A program made the translations under genes and the position numbers. Below are positions 54,552 to 64,000 of a stretch of DNA of 64,000 bases, one piece after another. The notes below the pieces were generated by a model, which saw nothing but the letters and a program-made list of their open reading frames with translations, had not been told where the DNA came from and ran no database searches. The stretch lies in contig CALKQS010000009.1 in NCBI GenBank assembly GCA_937990725.1, forward strand, positions 1 to 64,000, read 5' to 3'. Position 1 is the stretch's first letter. Each line of letters opens with the position of its first letter. The DNA is from an uncultured Candidatus Saccharibacteria bacterium (GTDB lineage: Bacteria; Patescibacteriota; Saccharimonadia; Saccharimonadales; Saccharimonadaceae).

Positions 54552-56211
54552 GTCCTTATTATACTGCACGAGTGGATAGATAGTTAGTTGGTGTGAAGCT
54601 AATAGGCCTGCTGCATTTTTACACGATGCATGAGGCTGTAGATCGTGATAATGATGAGATTGAATGAGACTGCTGCGCGCGGATATACTGCTTGCTTCTG
54701 TCATGTTTCAAATTTTGATGATAAAGAAAATCCGCTTTTTCTTTGCGCGCTATAGTAGCCTGCATTAACAACACACTCAAACTATCGCGCACTGCAGCAT
54801 GCTATTCTTCATTCGCACACGTTACCGAAAGCGAGCAGGATATTCAAAACGCAAGATAGCTCAGCCAGACATATAGTATACATAACAAAAATTAAGTGAA
54901 CATCGTGGTAGCGAAATATCTCACTCGTATGGCTACGCCACATCACCAACGAACTACACATTTATCTTGCCACACAAGCACTACGAATAGCAAAACACGA
55001 CGCCACTGCAGCAGATGCTTCGCATAGCGAGCCCACTCGCCTGAACAAAAAATTGATTTTTTGCAGCATCACATTTTTGCAAGCCAAGGGTGAGTATTTG
55101 TGTATGCCACATGGTATATTTCGCATCTTCGCAGCACATAGACGAGCCAAGATGTATCGCGCTATATGTTGCGTTTATGTGTGTTTTGCAAAATTTGTAT
55201 GAGTCATCTGCGAGCAATTCTAGCTGCGATAATAATCAATTCATTTTTGCACAAATCTACAAACAATGATTATTTTTATCATCAGCTGCTCATGCGTGCA
55301 GTCTATACTTCGCAGCAACATATCGTCTTGCTATGTTTCATCCAACCTGCAAAAAATCAAAAATGAAACACACTCCAGCCAGCCACAACAAACGTGTACA
55401 AAAAAGCAAAATCAAAAATACTCAAACCCAAAAAATAGACGCGTCGCACAATGATCACATTTTTTATCACGCAGCAACAGCTCCATGCATCATGCTGCTA
55501 GCGGCATTTTTTACGTGAGCGTGCTCAAACCAAACGCGTAGCTTCGCAGCTACACAACAAAAAATTGTGTTCATTATTTTTAAAATGCTTATGTTTACTT
55601 TGGTACGTTTTGTATTATGCCCTATTGCCATAAGCGTTATTATATTGCTAAAGGTAAGTGCGCGTCTGTAACGGAAATTTATTCATTTATGCTTATGGTT
55701 ACTATGTTTATCCTGGGTGCAAGCATACGTGTGCGCGCTCCATACCGCACGAGACAATCGTTGATCTTACTACATCGTTGTTATGCTCACTATATCCCTC
55801 TAACTATCGTGGTGTTGTTTGTACATCACGATACCACGCCTTTGTGTTGTGTACATGTCATCGTTTTGCCTAATCGCTGTGCTTCCTACTACGCTCATTC
55901 TTCGAACGTTCGCCCGGTATTCCCTGTTCATATTCTGTATTTTTTACAATGCCTTGTATATTTTGGCAGTATCTTCGTCACAGAAAGCTTTGTTGCATTC
56001 TCTACAATAATAGCTTAATCCTATCGAGCTTGACAGCGAACCTTATGTGTTAGTTATTACAACATCATTTACATCCTCTTTCTTCCCCTATTACTCAGCA
56101 AAAATACAGAGTGTCCGCAAGCTCGCGCTCAAAATTGGCCAAAAATCGTTGCTACTCTACGTTGTTTTTATCACATCTCTAGGATGCTCCAGCCTGAGCA
56201 TCACACGGCAC
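54552..56211. other. Gene-poor AT-rich stretch of 1.65 kb
   Basis: Frames up to ~130 codons exist, for example 55617-56018, but they are Cys/His/Tyr-rich and lack a promoter plus ribosome site, so I treat them as chance. TTTTTGCA recurs on the plus strand (near 55057, 55073 and 55243). Composition resembles the larger desert at 58.1-60.95 kb. Confidence 0.45.
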
Positions 56212-56240
56212 AAAAAATACACCGCTTTTCGCGGTGTATA
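56212..56240 (-). terminator. rpsF-ssb-rpsR-efp terminator
   Basis: Minus strand ATACACCGC/GCGGTGTAT with a 5-nt loop, then TTTTTTG. A second hairpin, GGCCCT/AGGGCC, lies at 56289-56312 right after the efp stop. Confidence 0.85.
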
Positions 56241-56312
56241 TGTGTTATCCCTACAATTCCTCACTTTTGCATGTAAACGCGATGAGAGCGGCCCTCATGA
56301 GCTCTCAGGGCC

Positions 56313-56873
56313 CTATTTCTTGCGCTCGCGGTACTCTCCGCTTGCAGTATCGACAGAAATAACGTCGCCCGTTTTAATAAAGGCTGGCACCTTCACTACC
56401 AAGCCCGTCTCCAGCGTCGCATCTTTGAGCACACTGCTGGTTGTGTCACCTTTTACAACATCTTCGGTGTAGGTGACTTGAAGGTAGAGGTTTTTTGGTA
56501 GCTCGACATTGATCACTTTACCATCGAAGAACTGCAGGCTTAGTGTATCCCCCTCCTTCAGATAGTCCTTGGCGCTGTCGACGAGGTCCGTGGCGAGCTC
56601 AAACTGCTCAAAGCTGGTTGGTTCCATAAAATAGAACGTATCACCATCATTATAGAGGTACTGCACGCTCTGTGTTGATACCTCGGCGGGCTCAATCTTG
56701 TCTTGCCCCTTGAAAGTCTTGGGCAGCACGCTCCCATCGATCAAGTTCTTCAGCCGCACATTCACAATCGAGCCACCCCGGCCCATTACCTTCTGATTAT
56801 AGTCCACAACCCGATACGGCTTGCCATCGAGCTGCACAATCACACCTTTTTTGAGGTCAGTTGGTTGGTACAT
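56313..56873 (-). CDS. efp: Translation elongation factor P
   Basis: The 186-residue protein relieves ribosome stalling at polyproline. Three beta-barrel domains are present, with the C-terminal signature SVDTASGEYRERKK. The loop that is normally modified reads VMGRGGS, with Arg at position 32 instead of the Lys34 type. AGGAG supports ATG 56873. Poly-Pro proteins occur in this window, for example the 138-residue protein at 39057. Confidence 0.95.
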   Translation of the reverse strand: MYQPTDLKKGVIVQLDGKPYRVVDYNQKVMGRGGSIVNVRLKNLIDGSVLPKTFKGQDKIEPAEVSTQSVQYLYNDGDTFYFMEPTSFEQFELATDLVDSAKDYLKEGDTLSLQFFDGKVINVELPKNLYLQVTYTEDVVKGDTTSSVLKDATLETGLVVKVPAFIKTGDVISVDTASGEYRERKK

Positions 56874-56955
56874 CACCTATCTCCTGTTTAGTAGTTGCTG
56901 CTTCGTTCGAAACATCCGCCAACGCAGTCACAGAGGTACTGCGCTGAAAAAGTTC

Positions 56956-57156
56956 CTAACCTTGCGCCACAAATGGCAGCAACGCCAAGTGACGAGCACG
57001 CTTCACCGCTACGGCGAGCTGTCGCTGTTGTTTATCCGACAACCCTGTGCGACTGCGTGGCTCGATCTGCCCATAAATATTAATGAACTTTTGCAATGTC
57101 TTTGCATCTTTGTAGTCAAAATAGACCGGTGTGTCCTTGCGCATGCGCTTGGCCAT
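56956..57156 (-). CDS. rpsR: Ribosomal protein bS18
   Basis: The 66-residue basic protein has [35 protein letters not shown] and [13 protein letters not shown], the full bS18 pattern. It stands in the classical rpsF-ssb-rpsR order. AAAGGAGAAC precedes the start. Confidence 0.97.
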   Translation of the reverse strand: MAKRMRKDTPVYFDYKDAKTLQKFINIYGQIEPRSRTGLSDKQQRQLAVAVKRARHLALLPFVAQG

Positions 57157-57180
57157 TATTTGTTCTCCTTTAGTATGTTG

Positions 57181-57630
57181 TTAAAATGGTATTTCTGATA
57201 GGTCAATTGGTTTGTCGTCGATATCTTCGATGACAACATCCTGACTACTACCACTGTTAGTTGGCGCTGCAGCTGGTGTTGTATTTCCGTCAGCACGTCC
57301 ACCACCAACGAAGGTGAAATCCTCTACTGTTACTTCTACAACAGAGCGCTTGTTGCCATCCTTATCGTCGTAGCTGCGCTGGTCGAGGCGACCACTGACG
57401 AGTAGCGGACTACCCTTCTTTACATATTGCGCAATGGTTTCGCCAGTCCGCCCCCAGGCTACGCAGTTAATGAAGCTGGTTTGGTCTTGGTTTTGGCCAT
57501 TTTGGTTGCGCCACGTGCGAGTAACTGCTAGTGTAAAATTCGCAACGTTCTGCCCGCTCGCTGTGGTGCGCACCTCTATATCGCGCGTCAAATTGCCCAT
57601 CAAAATAACTTTGCTAAATCCTCGAGCCAT
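57181..57630 (-). CDS. ssb: Single-stranded DNA-binding protein
   Basis: The 149-residue OB-fold protein starts ARGFSKVILMGNLTRDIEVR, has TSFINCVAWGRTGETIAQYVKKG and ends in an acidic tail with the partner-binding tip DLSEIPF. It acts in replication and repair, and also protects incoming DNA in transformable bacteria. Confidence 0.96.
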   Translation of the reverse strand: MARGFSKVILMGNLTRDIEVRTTASGQNVANFTLAVTRTWRNQNGQNQDQTSFINCVAWGRTGETIAQYVKKGSPLLVSGRLDQRSYDDKDGNKRSVVEVTVEDFTFVGGGRADGNTTPAAAPTNSGSSQDVVIEDIDDKPIDLSEIPF

Positions 57631-57678
57631 ACATCCTCCTCGATTCTTTACTGTGGTTATGAGTTGTTGTGGTAATTT

Positions 57679-58023
57679 TTACTCTTCTGTTTGGCGGCTG
57701 GCTTCGCGTGCTTTAGCCTCCGCCATCAGCTTGCGGCCCTTCTCGTCCACTTTGACGAGCAAGTAGCGGATCACATCATCAGAAATATTCAGCGCATTGC
57801 TGATCTTTAGTGGTGCATCGGCAGGCAGCGCCACCTCAAAGTAGACATACACCGCAAAGTCTTCCTTCTTAATACTATACTGCAGCTTTTTCTTGCCCCA
57901 GTTGTCTTCGCTGGTAATAGAGCCACCAGCGCCGAGCACCAGCTCACGCACCTTAGCAAGTGGTGCCTCAAGGTTTGATTCTAGATCTGGCCGAATCAAA
58001 ACCGTTAGTTCATATTGTTTCAT
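57679..58023 (-). CDS. rpsF: Ribosomal protein bS6
   Basis: The 114-residue protein starts MKQYELTVLIRPDLE and has GKKKLQYSIKKEDFAVYVYFE. AAGGAGG lies before ATG 58023. First gene of the rpsF-ssb-rpsR-efp operon. Confidence 0.96.
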   Translation of the reverse strand: MKQYELTVLIRPDLESNLEAPLAKVRELVLGAGGSITSEDNWGKKKLQYSIKKEDFAVYVYFEVALPADAPLKISNALNISDDVIRYLLVKVDEKGRKLMAEAKAREASRQTEE

Positions 58024-58092
58024 ATGTAAACCTCCTTTGGGATCCATATGGATGTTTATCCGGACGATAAACTTAGGTTAATAACGCATTAT

Positions 58093-58121
58093 ATTATACG
58101 CGAGACAGTATACAAAGTCTA
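58093..58121 (-). promoter_or_regulatory. rpsF operon promoter
   Basis: TAGACT (58116-58121), a 17-nt spacer and TATAAT (58093-58098) on the minus strand; the leader is about 60 nt. Confidence 0.65.
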
Positions 58122-60950
58122 GCGAGGTACAGGGGTGTGGAGGTGTTGTACTTTTTGCTTTTTCATTTTTTGTATTTATCTTGGCACTACTCCATGCACA
58201 CAGCTATTTATATTATTAGGTGCACACCCGTGCTTCTCTTCCCACACGCTCACCCATCCCACCATAAGCCAGCTGGCAGTGCAGTATAGTCATACACTTC
58301 ACCCACATTTTCAAAAAAATAATCATAGTATAGCGCTACGATTCGCTTGCTTCGCCCTATCGCTATACATAATATATGATACCCATATATTATTATGTAT
58401 AAGCATACGAGAATACCTTTTGAGCTCTATTATATTTAGAAAATATTACTTATTATACGTCAAAATGTGAAAAAATGAACCACCCTTACTTGTCGTGTAT
58501 GTATTACTTTGCCTTTCGCTCTTTTAGCTTTTTTGATGCTGCGATGTATGTGCAAAAAATATCGAGCCAGTTTTCGCTTGTGCTTATTTCGCTATTGCTT
58601 CTGCCGTAAGCGAAGTATCGCTCCGCTACTTTCTCGTGCATTTTTGCCAGAGCCACCTATGGCACTCCATAGCTCTATTGCACCCATCTCATTTTTGCAC
58701 ATTGCTTATATAGAGCCAACTGCCCTACCTCCATACATCGCACATTTGCATCAGCATTTTGCTATTTATTTTTATATCATAAAATAACCTATAGCGCAAA
58801 ATGTGAAATTTTTGAAAGCTCCATTTGTGCCATCCACGACGCATCATTATTTTTTATATAAGTCATACATCGCACCTCACTAGATCGTGCAGATGTAATA
58901 AACATGACCATTATATGATGCTTGCGCTTATCGCACATTCACTCACGCTCAATACATAATTAACCACCTACGCTCAAAATTACGAAAATATCACTATATT
59001 AACCCACCCACTAGATCATACCCACCACGCTCCATCCATTTTCTTACTTCGCCCTAGACAATCAAGCTAGCTCTATACACCTTATGCTTTACTATATTGG
59101 TTATGCCCATCTCACTATCAACCATCATTTCCTTGCATTATGCAACCAATCATGAAAATTTGCTACTTTACCATATTGGCGTGACACAGACGCAAATCTA
59201 GCTATCACCATTACCTCACAATGCATTGTCTAAGCCACAAGTTTACTCACACTTACCACATATTTTGGCTCACCAATACCTATGATTTCTAACCCTCATC
59301 GCACCCATCTGCTTGGTTATGCAAATTTTGCTATCAAGCCTATCGTTGAATATTTTTCTACTATTTTCACACACTCAGCTCATCTCAAACGTATGCCAGC
59401 ATGCCTCATGATGCAGAAAATTTTCGCCACGTACTTCATCGCTGCATCGCGCCATGGCAAAAAATACCATTTTTAGTTTACAACCAATCAACCATCACAA
59501 TACATAGTTCGTATGTCATGCGTCCTCATCAAAATTATCACATTCTTTCGGCACGCACAAACCATCATTGCTTCTTGGCATTATATTTTTGCACTACTTT
59601 GCCAGGCTGAGTTTCATTATTCTCCAAATTTTTATTATGAACATCATTATGTTTCGTTCATAAACTTTAGCGAGGCGGCCCATTACTTAATTCGCTTCTC
59701 ATATCACATCTAAGCCTCTTGTGTTTGCACACGCCGCACAGATTTTAGCCAAAACAAGACAGTCATTTACTCAATCGAACTCACTCCCTACTTCATCTCA
59801 CGACCTTACATTCATTTTTGCAGATTTCCCTAATCAAAAATGTGAAAATTTTGCACTGCTACTACATGCACCTCATTTTCATCACACATATTGTACGTTG
59901 CTCCTCTATCTTTCTATCTAGCTGTGTCAATTTTTACATACTCACTCACAAATTTTTACCTAGATATGCACACTGCCATCATACTCATTTTATATTTATT
60001 ACCAAACAATCCATTTTTGTATCATTCATCAGTCACATAGTAGCAAAAAATATTTCGCACGCGCATTATGTTGCAAAATTACGAACGTTTTTGCTCGGCA
60101 TCACTAATTTTTTATCAATAACAAATAATACATCAGCGTTTTTATTGCAGCGTCGCAATGCGCCATTATTTTTTGTCACGTATGTAGTATCCGCTCGCTA
60201 CTCTAGTCGTTGAAAAATCATTTTTTGCAATAGTACACTTTCTATCACTCTTTCTGTATGCAAAAATATCGCAACATATGCACCACACACCAATCAGAAC
60301 GGACAAAAAAATAATATTTTGCTGCAGGATAATTATTAATAATGTAGTGCTTACCCATATTTTTGTAAATCATTTTACAAAAGTGTCTCAGCTGCTGCAA
60401 AAAGTACTCGTCGCTCTGCATTATACTTTGCCGTTTTCTCATCTTTGACTTTTTGTATTTCAATTCATACCGCACTCATGGTTCACCTATTTCGCGCCCA
60501 CTCGTACTCTCATCAATGCAGCAGCAATAAACTGTATGAACGAATTCTTGCATTATTCATACTCTCTCACTACCCCTTGCTTGTGTTATGTGTAGCATCA
60601 TATACAAAAAAGATATATTCGATAAAGTAATCGACTCACTTTGCACACAAAATGCTCATCACCATACCCTATGTATAGTACATGAGCCCATCTATACCCG
60701 CTTAATTTACCATTTACTACTCTGAATATATTCTTATTATATTCAGAAATTATTTAACTTGTTTTCGAGCAATGTATAATGCACAAAGAGAATCCATATA
60801 GCACACAAATACCCGTATAGCATAAATGCTGCATCATTTTCTTACTACAACGCGCACATTACACCAACCAATACACGTGACCCTTAAAAATTCAGTAGCG
60901 TAGCATGTGCGCTTTTTTATTCTTTGCAATCACCATAAATTTTTTGCACA
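58122..60950. other. 2.8-kb gene desert, AT-rich and strongly G-poor on the plus strand
   Basis: No frame combines length, promoter, ribosome site and protein-like composition. The plus strand is depleted of G: the 60 bases from 59761 hold 19 C and 4 G. TTTTTGCA recurs near 58692, 59586, 59816, 60223 and 60942. A CTGAATATA/TATATTCAG hairpin lies near 60722-60746. I cannot assign a function. Confidence 0.55.
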
Positions 60951-60952
60951 GG

Positions 60953-60979
60953 AAAAACCAGTGCTCATCACACTGGCTT
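60953..60979 (-). terminator. Terminator of the 247-residue orphan gene
   Basis: Minus strand GCCAGTG/CACTGGT with a 7-nt loop, then TTTTTCC. Confidence 0.8.
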
Positions 60980-61000
60980 TCTCTCGTCTATAACTAGCCT

Positions 61001-61744
61001 TTATGCAGCGAGTGAGAAGTCTCCTTGGACCAAACCAAGTTCATCACCATACTCAAGTCGTTGCGACTCTGTAGTCGGAACCAGCACAATACCACTTGCA
61101 GTGCTAAGCTCGCCATCAATCACATCACCTTGGTCTGTGATCATCTGCGGGCCTTCGCCTGGCTCGCCCTGAATAATGCCATACACAACAGGGGCACTAT
61201 CAATCACCTCTTGGTCTGGGCGCTTCCCAACATAAAACCCAATCAATGAGCCAATCACCCCTTCTTTTGGTCCATCGTCCTCGCCTAAAGAAATCGCCGC
61301 TTCTTGGTGGGATAGCGACGACTCAATTGCGGAATACAGCGATGATACATCGCCTTGAGCGTCCTTAGGGCTTTTGAAATCATTAACGATTGGCACAACA
61401 TATGGGACATCATTGATCTCAATGACATCACCAATTGCCAAGCCAAGCTCATCGCGCAGCTCGGATAATTTATTATGAATGGTATCGATATGCTGATCTG
61501 TCATCTCAGCCATCGACAACGCAAACAGCGGCCCAAGCTCACGCTGCAACCAGCCTCGGACCTCTTGAACAGATGGCAGCTCAAAAGCATTCGGCTTACC
61601 ATACCGATTATTAAACTCCTCGACCGTCGACACAAGTCCATCGTTTACTGTGTCGTATTTCGAATGCTTTGTTTCGCCCACTGGCGGTTTGCCGCTTTTA
61701 GTAAACGACTCTTCTCTTGTATTATCGTTGGTATACTCACTCAT
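61001..61744 (-). CDS. Hypothetical acidic soluble protein
   Basis: The 247-residue protein (MSEYTNDNTREESF start) is acidic and without membrane helices or signal peptide. A central helical region (RELGPLFALSMAEMTD, IHNKLSELRDELG) is followed by short beta segments. GGAG lies upstream of the start. Its C-terminal half has YGDELGLVQGDF. No family recognised. Confidence 0.65.
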   Translation of the reverse strand: MSEYTNDNTREESFTKSGKPPVGETKHSKYDTVNDGLVSTVEEFNNRYGKPNAFELPSVQEVRGWLQRELGPLFALSMAEMTDQHIDTIHNKLSELRDELGLAIGDVIEINDVPYVVPIVNDFKSPKDAQGDVSSLYSAIESSLSHQEAAISLGEDDGPKEGVIGSLIGFYVGKRPDQEVIDSAPVVYGIIQGEPGEGPQMITDQGDVIDGELSTASGIVLVPTTESQRLEYGDELGLVQGDFSLAA

Positions 61745-62356
61745 AGTTTTTTATACTCCGCACTATGATTTTGGTTAACGGCATTGGCTCCTTTCTGCCG
61801 ATTCCTCCCTGCTGCGTGCTTTGTGGCGCGTGGCAGCGTGGTAGTAAGTAATCGTATCAACTTGCATTATAGCACAAAACCAGCGCCTGCAAAGCTATTT
61901 TTGGCCTTATTTTCGTATTATTTTCCCCATATGCACCCCTGTCGTACCAGTGGTGGCTATTTGCACGATAATTATATATTTTTCGCAAGCATTTTGGCCT
62001 TGATGACGCGTTTTTCTCCTTCACAAATAACACCCTCACTGCCTACCTGCTCCTGCTCTGTCGCTGCATGTGTGTAGCGCAAATATCAGCATGATGATAC
62101 TACGCCACTCCAGCGCTGAAATAACTCTTCTGGCGATAAAGAGGTAGCCACTAGCAAAGCTGCCCAGCCCTAAGGCGCTGTATGCAGATTCTGCTGTGTA
62201 GCCTAGAGTCTAGATCTTATCCAAACCAATGCTAGACGGCCTCTCATGCCCCACCAAAGGCCAATCAACATGCATAGCATACCCCTGTTATGCCAGGCTC
62301 TGCGGCAAACCACAGCACACCATCCACTATCACAGTCACTCACTATGCAGCCATAG
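61745..62356. other. Intergenic, no gene seen
   Basis: It includes an upstream region for the 247-residue gene. No supported gene, tRNA or repeat. Confidence 0.4.
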
Positions 62357-62388
62357 CAAAACCGCCCAAGGATATACCTCGGGCGGCT
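62357..62388 (-). terminator. rpsL-rpsG terminator
   Basis: Minus strand CCGCCC/GGGCGG with a 13-nt loop, then TTTTG. Confidence 0.75.
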
Positions 62389-62409
62389 GTGCACGCTGTG
62401 CTGCAGAAC

Positions 62410-62889
62410 TTAGCCGCGAGCAAAGTGGGCAAAGGCGCGGTTGGCCTCGGCCATCTTGTGGGTGTCTTCCTTTTTCTTGAAGGCAACGCCGGTTTGGTTG
62501 CAGGCATCAACGATCTCTGTTGCTAGGCGCTTGCTGTACGGCATACCACTCTTAGAGCGAGCCGCTTGCACCAACCACATAAAGGCAAAGTGCTGCTGGC
62601 GATGACCCTGGATGGGGAATGGAATCTGGTAGTTGGCACCACCAACGCGGCGGCTCTTTACCTCAAAGCTAGGACTAATGTTCTTGATGCAGATCTCAAA
62701 CACTTCCAGTGGATCCTCGCTCTTGAGGCTGCGGGCGGCTTGCTCGAGCGCACTATAGACAGCCCGTTCAGCAACTTGCTTTTTGCCATCCAGCATCGAT
62801 TTGTTAATCAAGCGCTGCACCAGCACCGACTGGTACTTGCGATCTGGCTTGATGGTGCGCTGGAGTTTTTTCGTGACTTTACGAGGCAT
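62410..62889 (-). CDS. rpsG: Ribosomal protein uS7
   Basis: The 159-residue protein nucleates the 30S head. It has VTKKLQRTIKPDRKYQS, LINKSMLDGKKQVAERAVYSAL, VGGANYQIPFPI and a C-terminal KKKEDTHKMAEANRAFAHF. It follows rpsL after 2 nt. A terminator follows, so fusA and tufA are not in the same transcript here. Confidence 0.97.
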   Translation of the reverse strand: MPRKVTKKLQRTIKPDRKYQSVLVQRLINKSMLDGKKQVAERAVYSALEQAARSLKSEDPLEVFEICIKNISPSFEVKSRRVGGANYQIPFPIQGHRQQHFAFMWLVQAARSKSGMPYSKRLATEIVDACNQTGVAFKKKEDTHKMAEANRAFAHFARG

Positions 62890-62891
62890 GG

Positions 62892-63305
62892 TTAGTTACC
62901 CTCCTTCTTGGCGCCGTACTTGCTGCGGCCTTGCTTACGCTTCGATACCCCTTGCAGGTCGAGCGCACCACGGACGATGTGGTAGCGCACACCTGGGAGA
63001 TCCGGCACACGGCCACCGCGGACGAGCACCACCGCGTGCTCCTGCAGGTTGTGGCCTTCGCCGCCAATGTAGGCCCAGACTTCGTGACCGTTGGTGAGGC
63101 GCACACGAGCCACTTTACGCATCGCGGAGTTTGGCTTCTTGGGGGTCTTGGTCGTTACCTTGACGCAGACACCACGCTTGAGTGGTGCATTTTGGTCGTA
63201 GTAGCGCACCTTGAGTGCGTTATGGATGCGCCCCAGCGCTGGCGACTTCGACTTCCGGGCCGCCGTCTTGCGTGGCTTGCGCACCAATTGGTTAATGGTT
63301 GGCAT
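62892..63305 (-). CDS. rpsL: Ribosomal protein uS12
   Basis: The 137-residue decoding-centre protein starts [24 protein letters not shown]. It has [18 protein letters not shown], with the streptomycin-site Lys, and [29 protein letters not shown] supports ATG 63305. First gene of rpsL-rpsG. Confidence 0.97.
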   Translation of the reverse strand: MPTINQLVRKPRKTAARKSKSPALGRIHNALKVRYYDQNAPLKRGVCVKVTTKTPKKPNSAMRKVARVRLTNGHEVWAYIGGEGHNLQEHAVVLVRGGRVPDLPGVRYHIVRGALDLQGVSKRKQGRSKYGAKKEGN

Positions 63306-63512
63306 GCAATTCTCCTTATTGCTTATTATTCGGCTTCTATAGCCCACCCCACTGTTGGATCAGTAGTGTGGTGAGTCTAGAGTACCTGCTACTGGGCTCA
63401 TAGCCCAGCATCTGTATGTACGATTATGGAGCAGCACCTCCGCCTCGTGTCTGTACCTTCTCCGCCAGGCGGCGCGCTCACACCAGCGCCCTACCCCGAA
63501 AAGAGGAAACTC
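63306..63512 (-). promoter_or_regulatory. Long structured rpsL leader
   Basis: About 205 nt of leader precede rpsL. It holds several hairpins, including a perfect CTGGGCT/AGCCCAG (63392-63408) and CCGCC/GGCGG (near 63460-63475). It could bind uS7 or uS12 for autoregulation. Confidence 0.4.
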
Positions 63513-63518
63513 GTGGGT

Positions 63519-63548
63519 ATTATAGCATGGTGCTGTGCGTGAAGGCAA
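63519..63548 (-). promoter_or_regulatory. rpsL promoter
   Basis: TTGCCT (63543-63548), an 18-nt spacer and extended -10 TGCTATAAT (TATAAT at 63519-63524) on the minus strand. Confidence 0.75.
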
Positions 63549-63604
63549 ATGCGCTGTGCCAAGCTAAGAGTGATTGAATAATCTCTGCTATTTCTACCCC
63601 ATGC

Positions 63605-63610
63605 TATACT
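63605..63610 (+). promoter_or_regulatory. pheA -10 box
   Basis: Extended -10 TGCTATACT; TATACT ends 6 nt before ATG 63617, the same layout as ychF. Confidence 0.65.
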
Positions 63611-63616
63611 AATCTC

Positions 63617-64000
63617 ATGCATATTGCCATCCAAGGTCAAGCAAGGTCGTTTCATGAGCAGGCAGCGCAGCAGTGGTTTGGGCCGCAGGTTGATATCGTG
63701 CCGTGCACGACGTTTCGCGATGTTTTCCACGCGCATGCGACTGGCCAAACCGAGGGTATCGTTGTAGCGGTGGAAAACACACTCTACGGGACGATCAACG
63801 AGCCGTACCACTACCTCGAGGCATGCCCGCTACCCATCATTGGTGAGGTACGTCTTGCCATTGAGCAGATGCTCATTACACTACCTGGCGCTCGCCTAGC
63901 TGATATTACCGAGGTGTATTCGCACCCCGTGGCACTTGCGCAGTGCCAGCGCTTTCTTGCCGCCGAGCTACCCCATGCGGTGCAGAATGAATTTTTCGAC
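63617..64000 (+). CDS. pheA: Prephenate dehydratase, N-terminal part
   Basis: The first 128 codons are present and the gene runs off the right edge. Motifs are IAIQGQARSFHEQAA, FRDVFHAHATGQTEGIVVAVENTLYGTINE and ITEVYSHPVALAQC, matching the periplasmic-binding-like fold of prephenate dehydratase, which makes phenylpyruvate. Most relatives with reduced genomes lack the rest of the aromatic pathway, so its role here is unclear. Confidence 0.88.
   Translation, partial: MHIAIQGQARSFHEQAAQQWFGPQVDIVPCTTFRDVFHAHATGQTEGIVVAVENTLYGTINEPYHYLEACPLPIIGEVRLAIEQMLITLPGARLADITEVYSHPVALAQCQRFLAAELPHAVQNEFFD

Noticed and set aside
55617..56018. A 133-codon frame in the AT-rich region
   Set aside because: Cys/His/Tyr-rich random-like composition, no promoter plus ribosome site, and no recognised domain.

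Overview
The window looks like a chromosomal segment of a small-genome bacterium of the Candidate Phyla Radiation, most probably Saccharibacteria (TM7). This is an inference from gene content and style: standard stop codons including TGA, compact minus-strand operons, a Gram-positive-type type IV pilus (T4P) set, a threonyl-tRNA synthetase without a TGS domain, many lineage-specific membrane proteins, and a 16S 5' end compatible with that phylum. No transposase, prophage or CRISPR array was found.

Layout. 0-0.25 kb: 5' end of a 16S rRNA gene and its promoter, reading out of the window. 0.25-7.6 kb: gyrB-gyrA-DUF212 operon, then three membrane proteins. 7.6-9.3 kb: no protein genes, but tmRNA (ssrA), a candidate small RNA with its own promoter and terminator, and a GC-rich structured stretch. 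9.3-12.9 kb: comM, a deoxyribosyltransferase-like gene and infC-rpmI-rplT, with infC apparently starting at AUC. 12.9-14.1 kb: rnpB, a rod-shaped 6S-like RNA and two kinds of hairpin repeat. 14.1-22.6 kb: M50 protease, rpmB, an MFS-ArsR operon, MBL-fold protein, miaA, an alkyltransferase-like protein, a HAD nucleotidase and thrS. 23-29.7 kb: three tRNAs, an HxlR regulator, a GT2 glycosyltransferase, ndk and a Xer recombinase.

30.4-51.3 kb is dominated by T4P: four minor pilin genes, prepilin peptidase, a major pilin, the pilM-N-O-(small membrane protein)-B-T-C operon, and a large secreted protein that may be pilus-associated. Between them lie a PrsA/SurA-like foldase, a bPH membrane protein, a zinc-protease-like protein and several orphan soluble proteins. 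Two orphan genes carry simple repeats in places that could switch expression (a C7 tract in a reading frame; a (CT)8 tract in a promoter spacer). 51.7-58 kb: ychF, a frameshifted CPBP protease, tlyA, and rpsF-ssb-rpsR-efp. 58.1-60.95 kb is a 2.9-kb AT-rich, G-poor gene desert. 61-64 kb: an orphan gene, rpsL-rpsG with a long structured leader, and the start of pheA.

Genes as a system. The pilus, ComM and Xer proteins are compatible with DNA uptake and host-cell contact by an epibiont. An over-represented octamer, ACAGAGGT, is a possible uptake or other genome-wide signal. The most unusual features are two families of intergenic structured repeats. Family B is about 140 nt with three hairpins whose stems co-vary between copies. 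Family A is about 100 nt, with a conserved core inside a different perfect palindrome at each site. Many genes also have a TGCTATAMT-type -10 box only 6-8 nt before the ATG, which predicts leaderless mRNAs.
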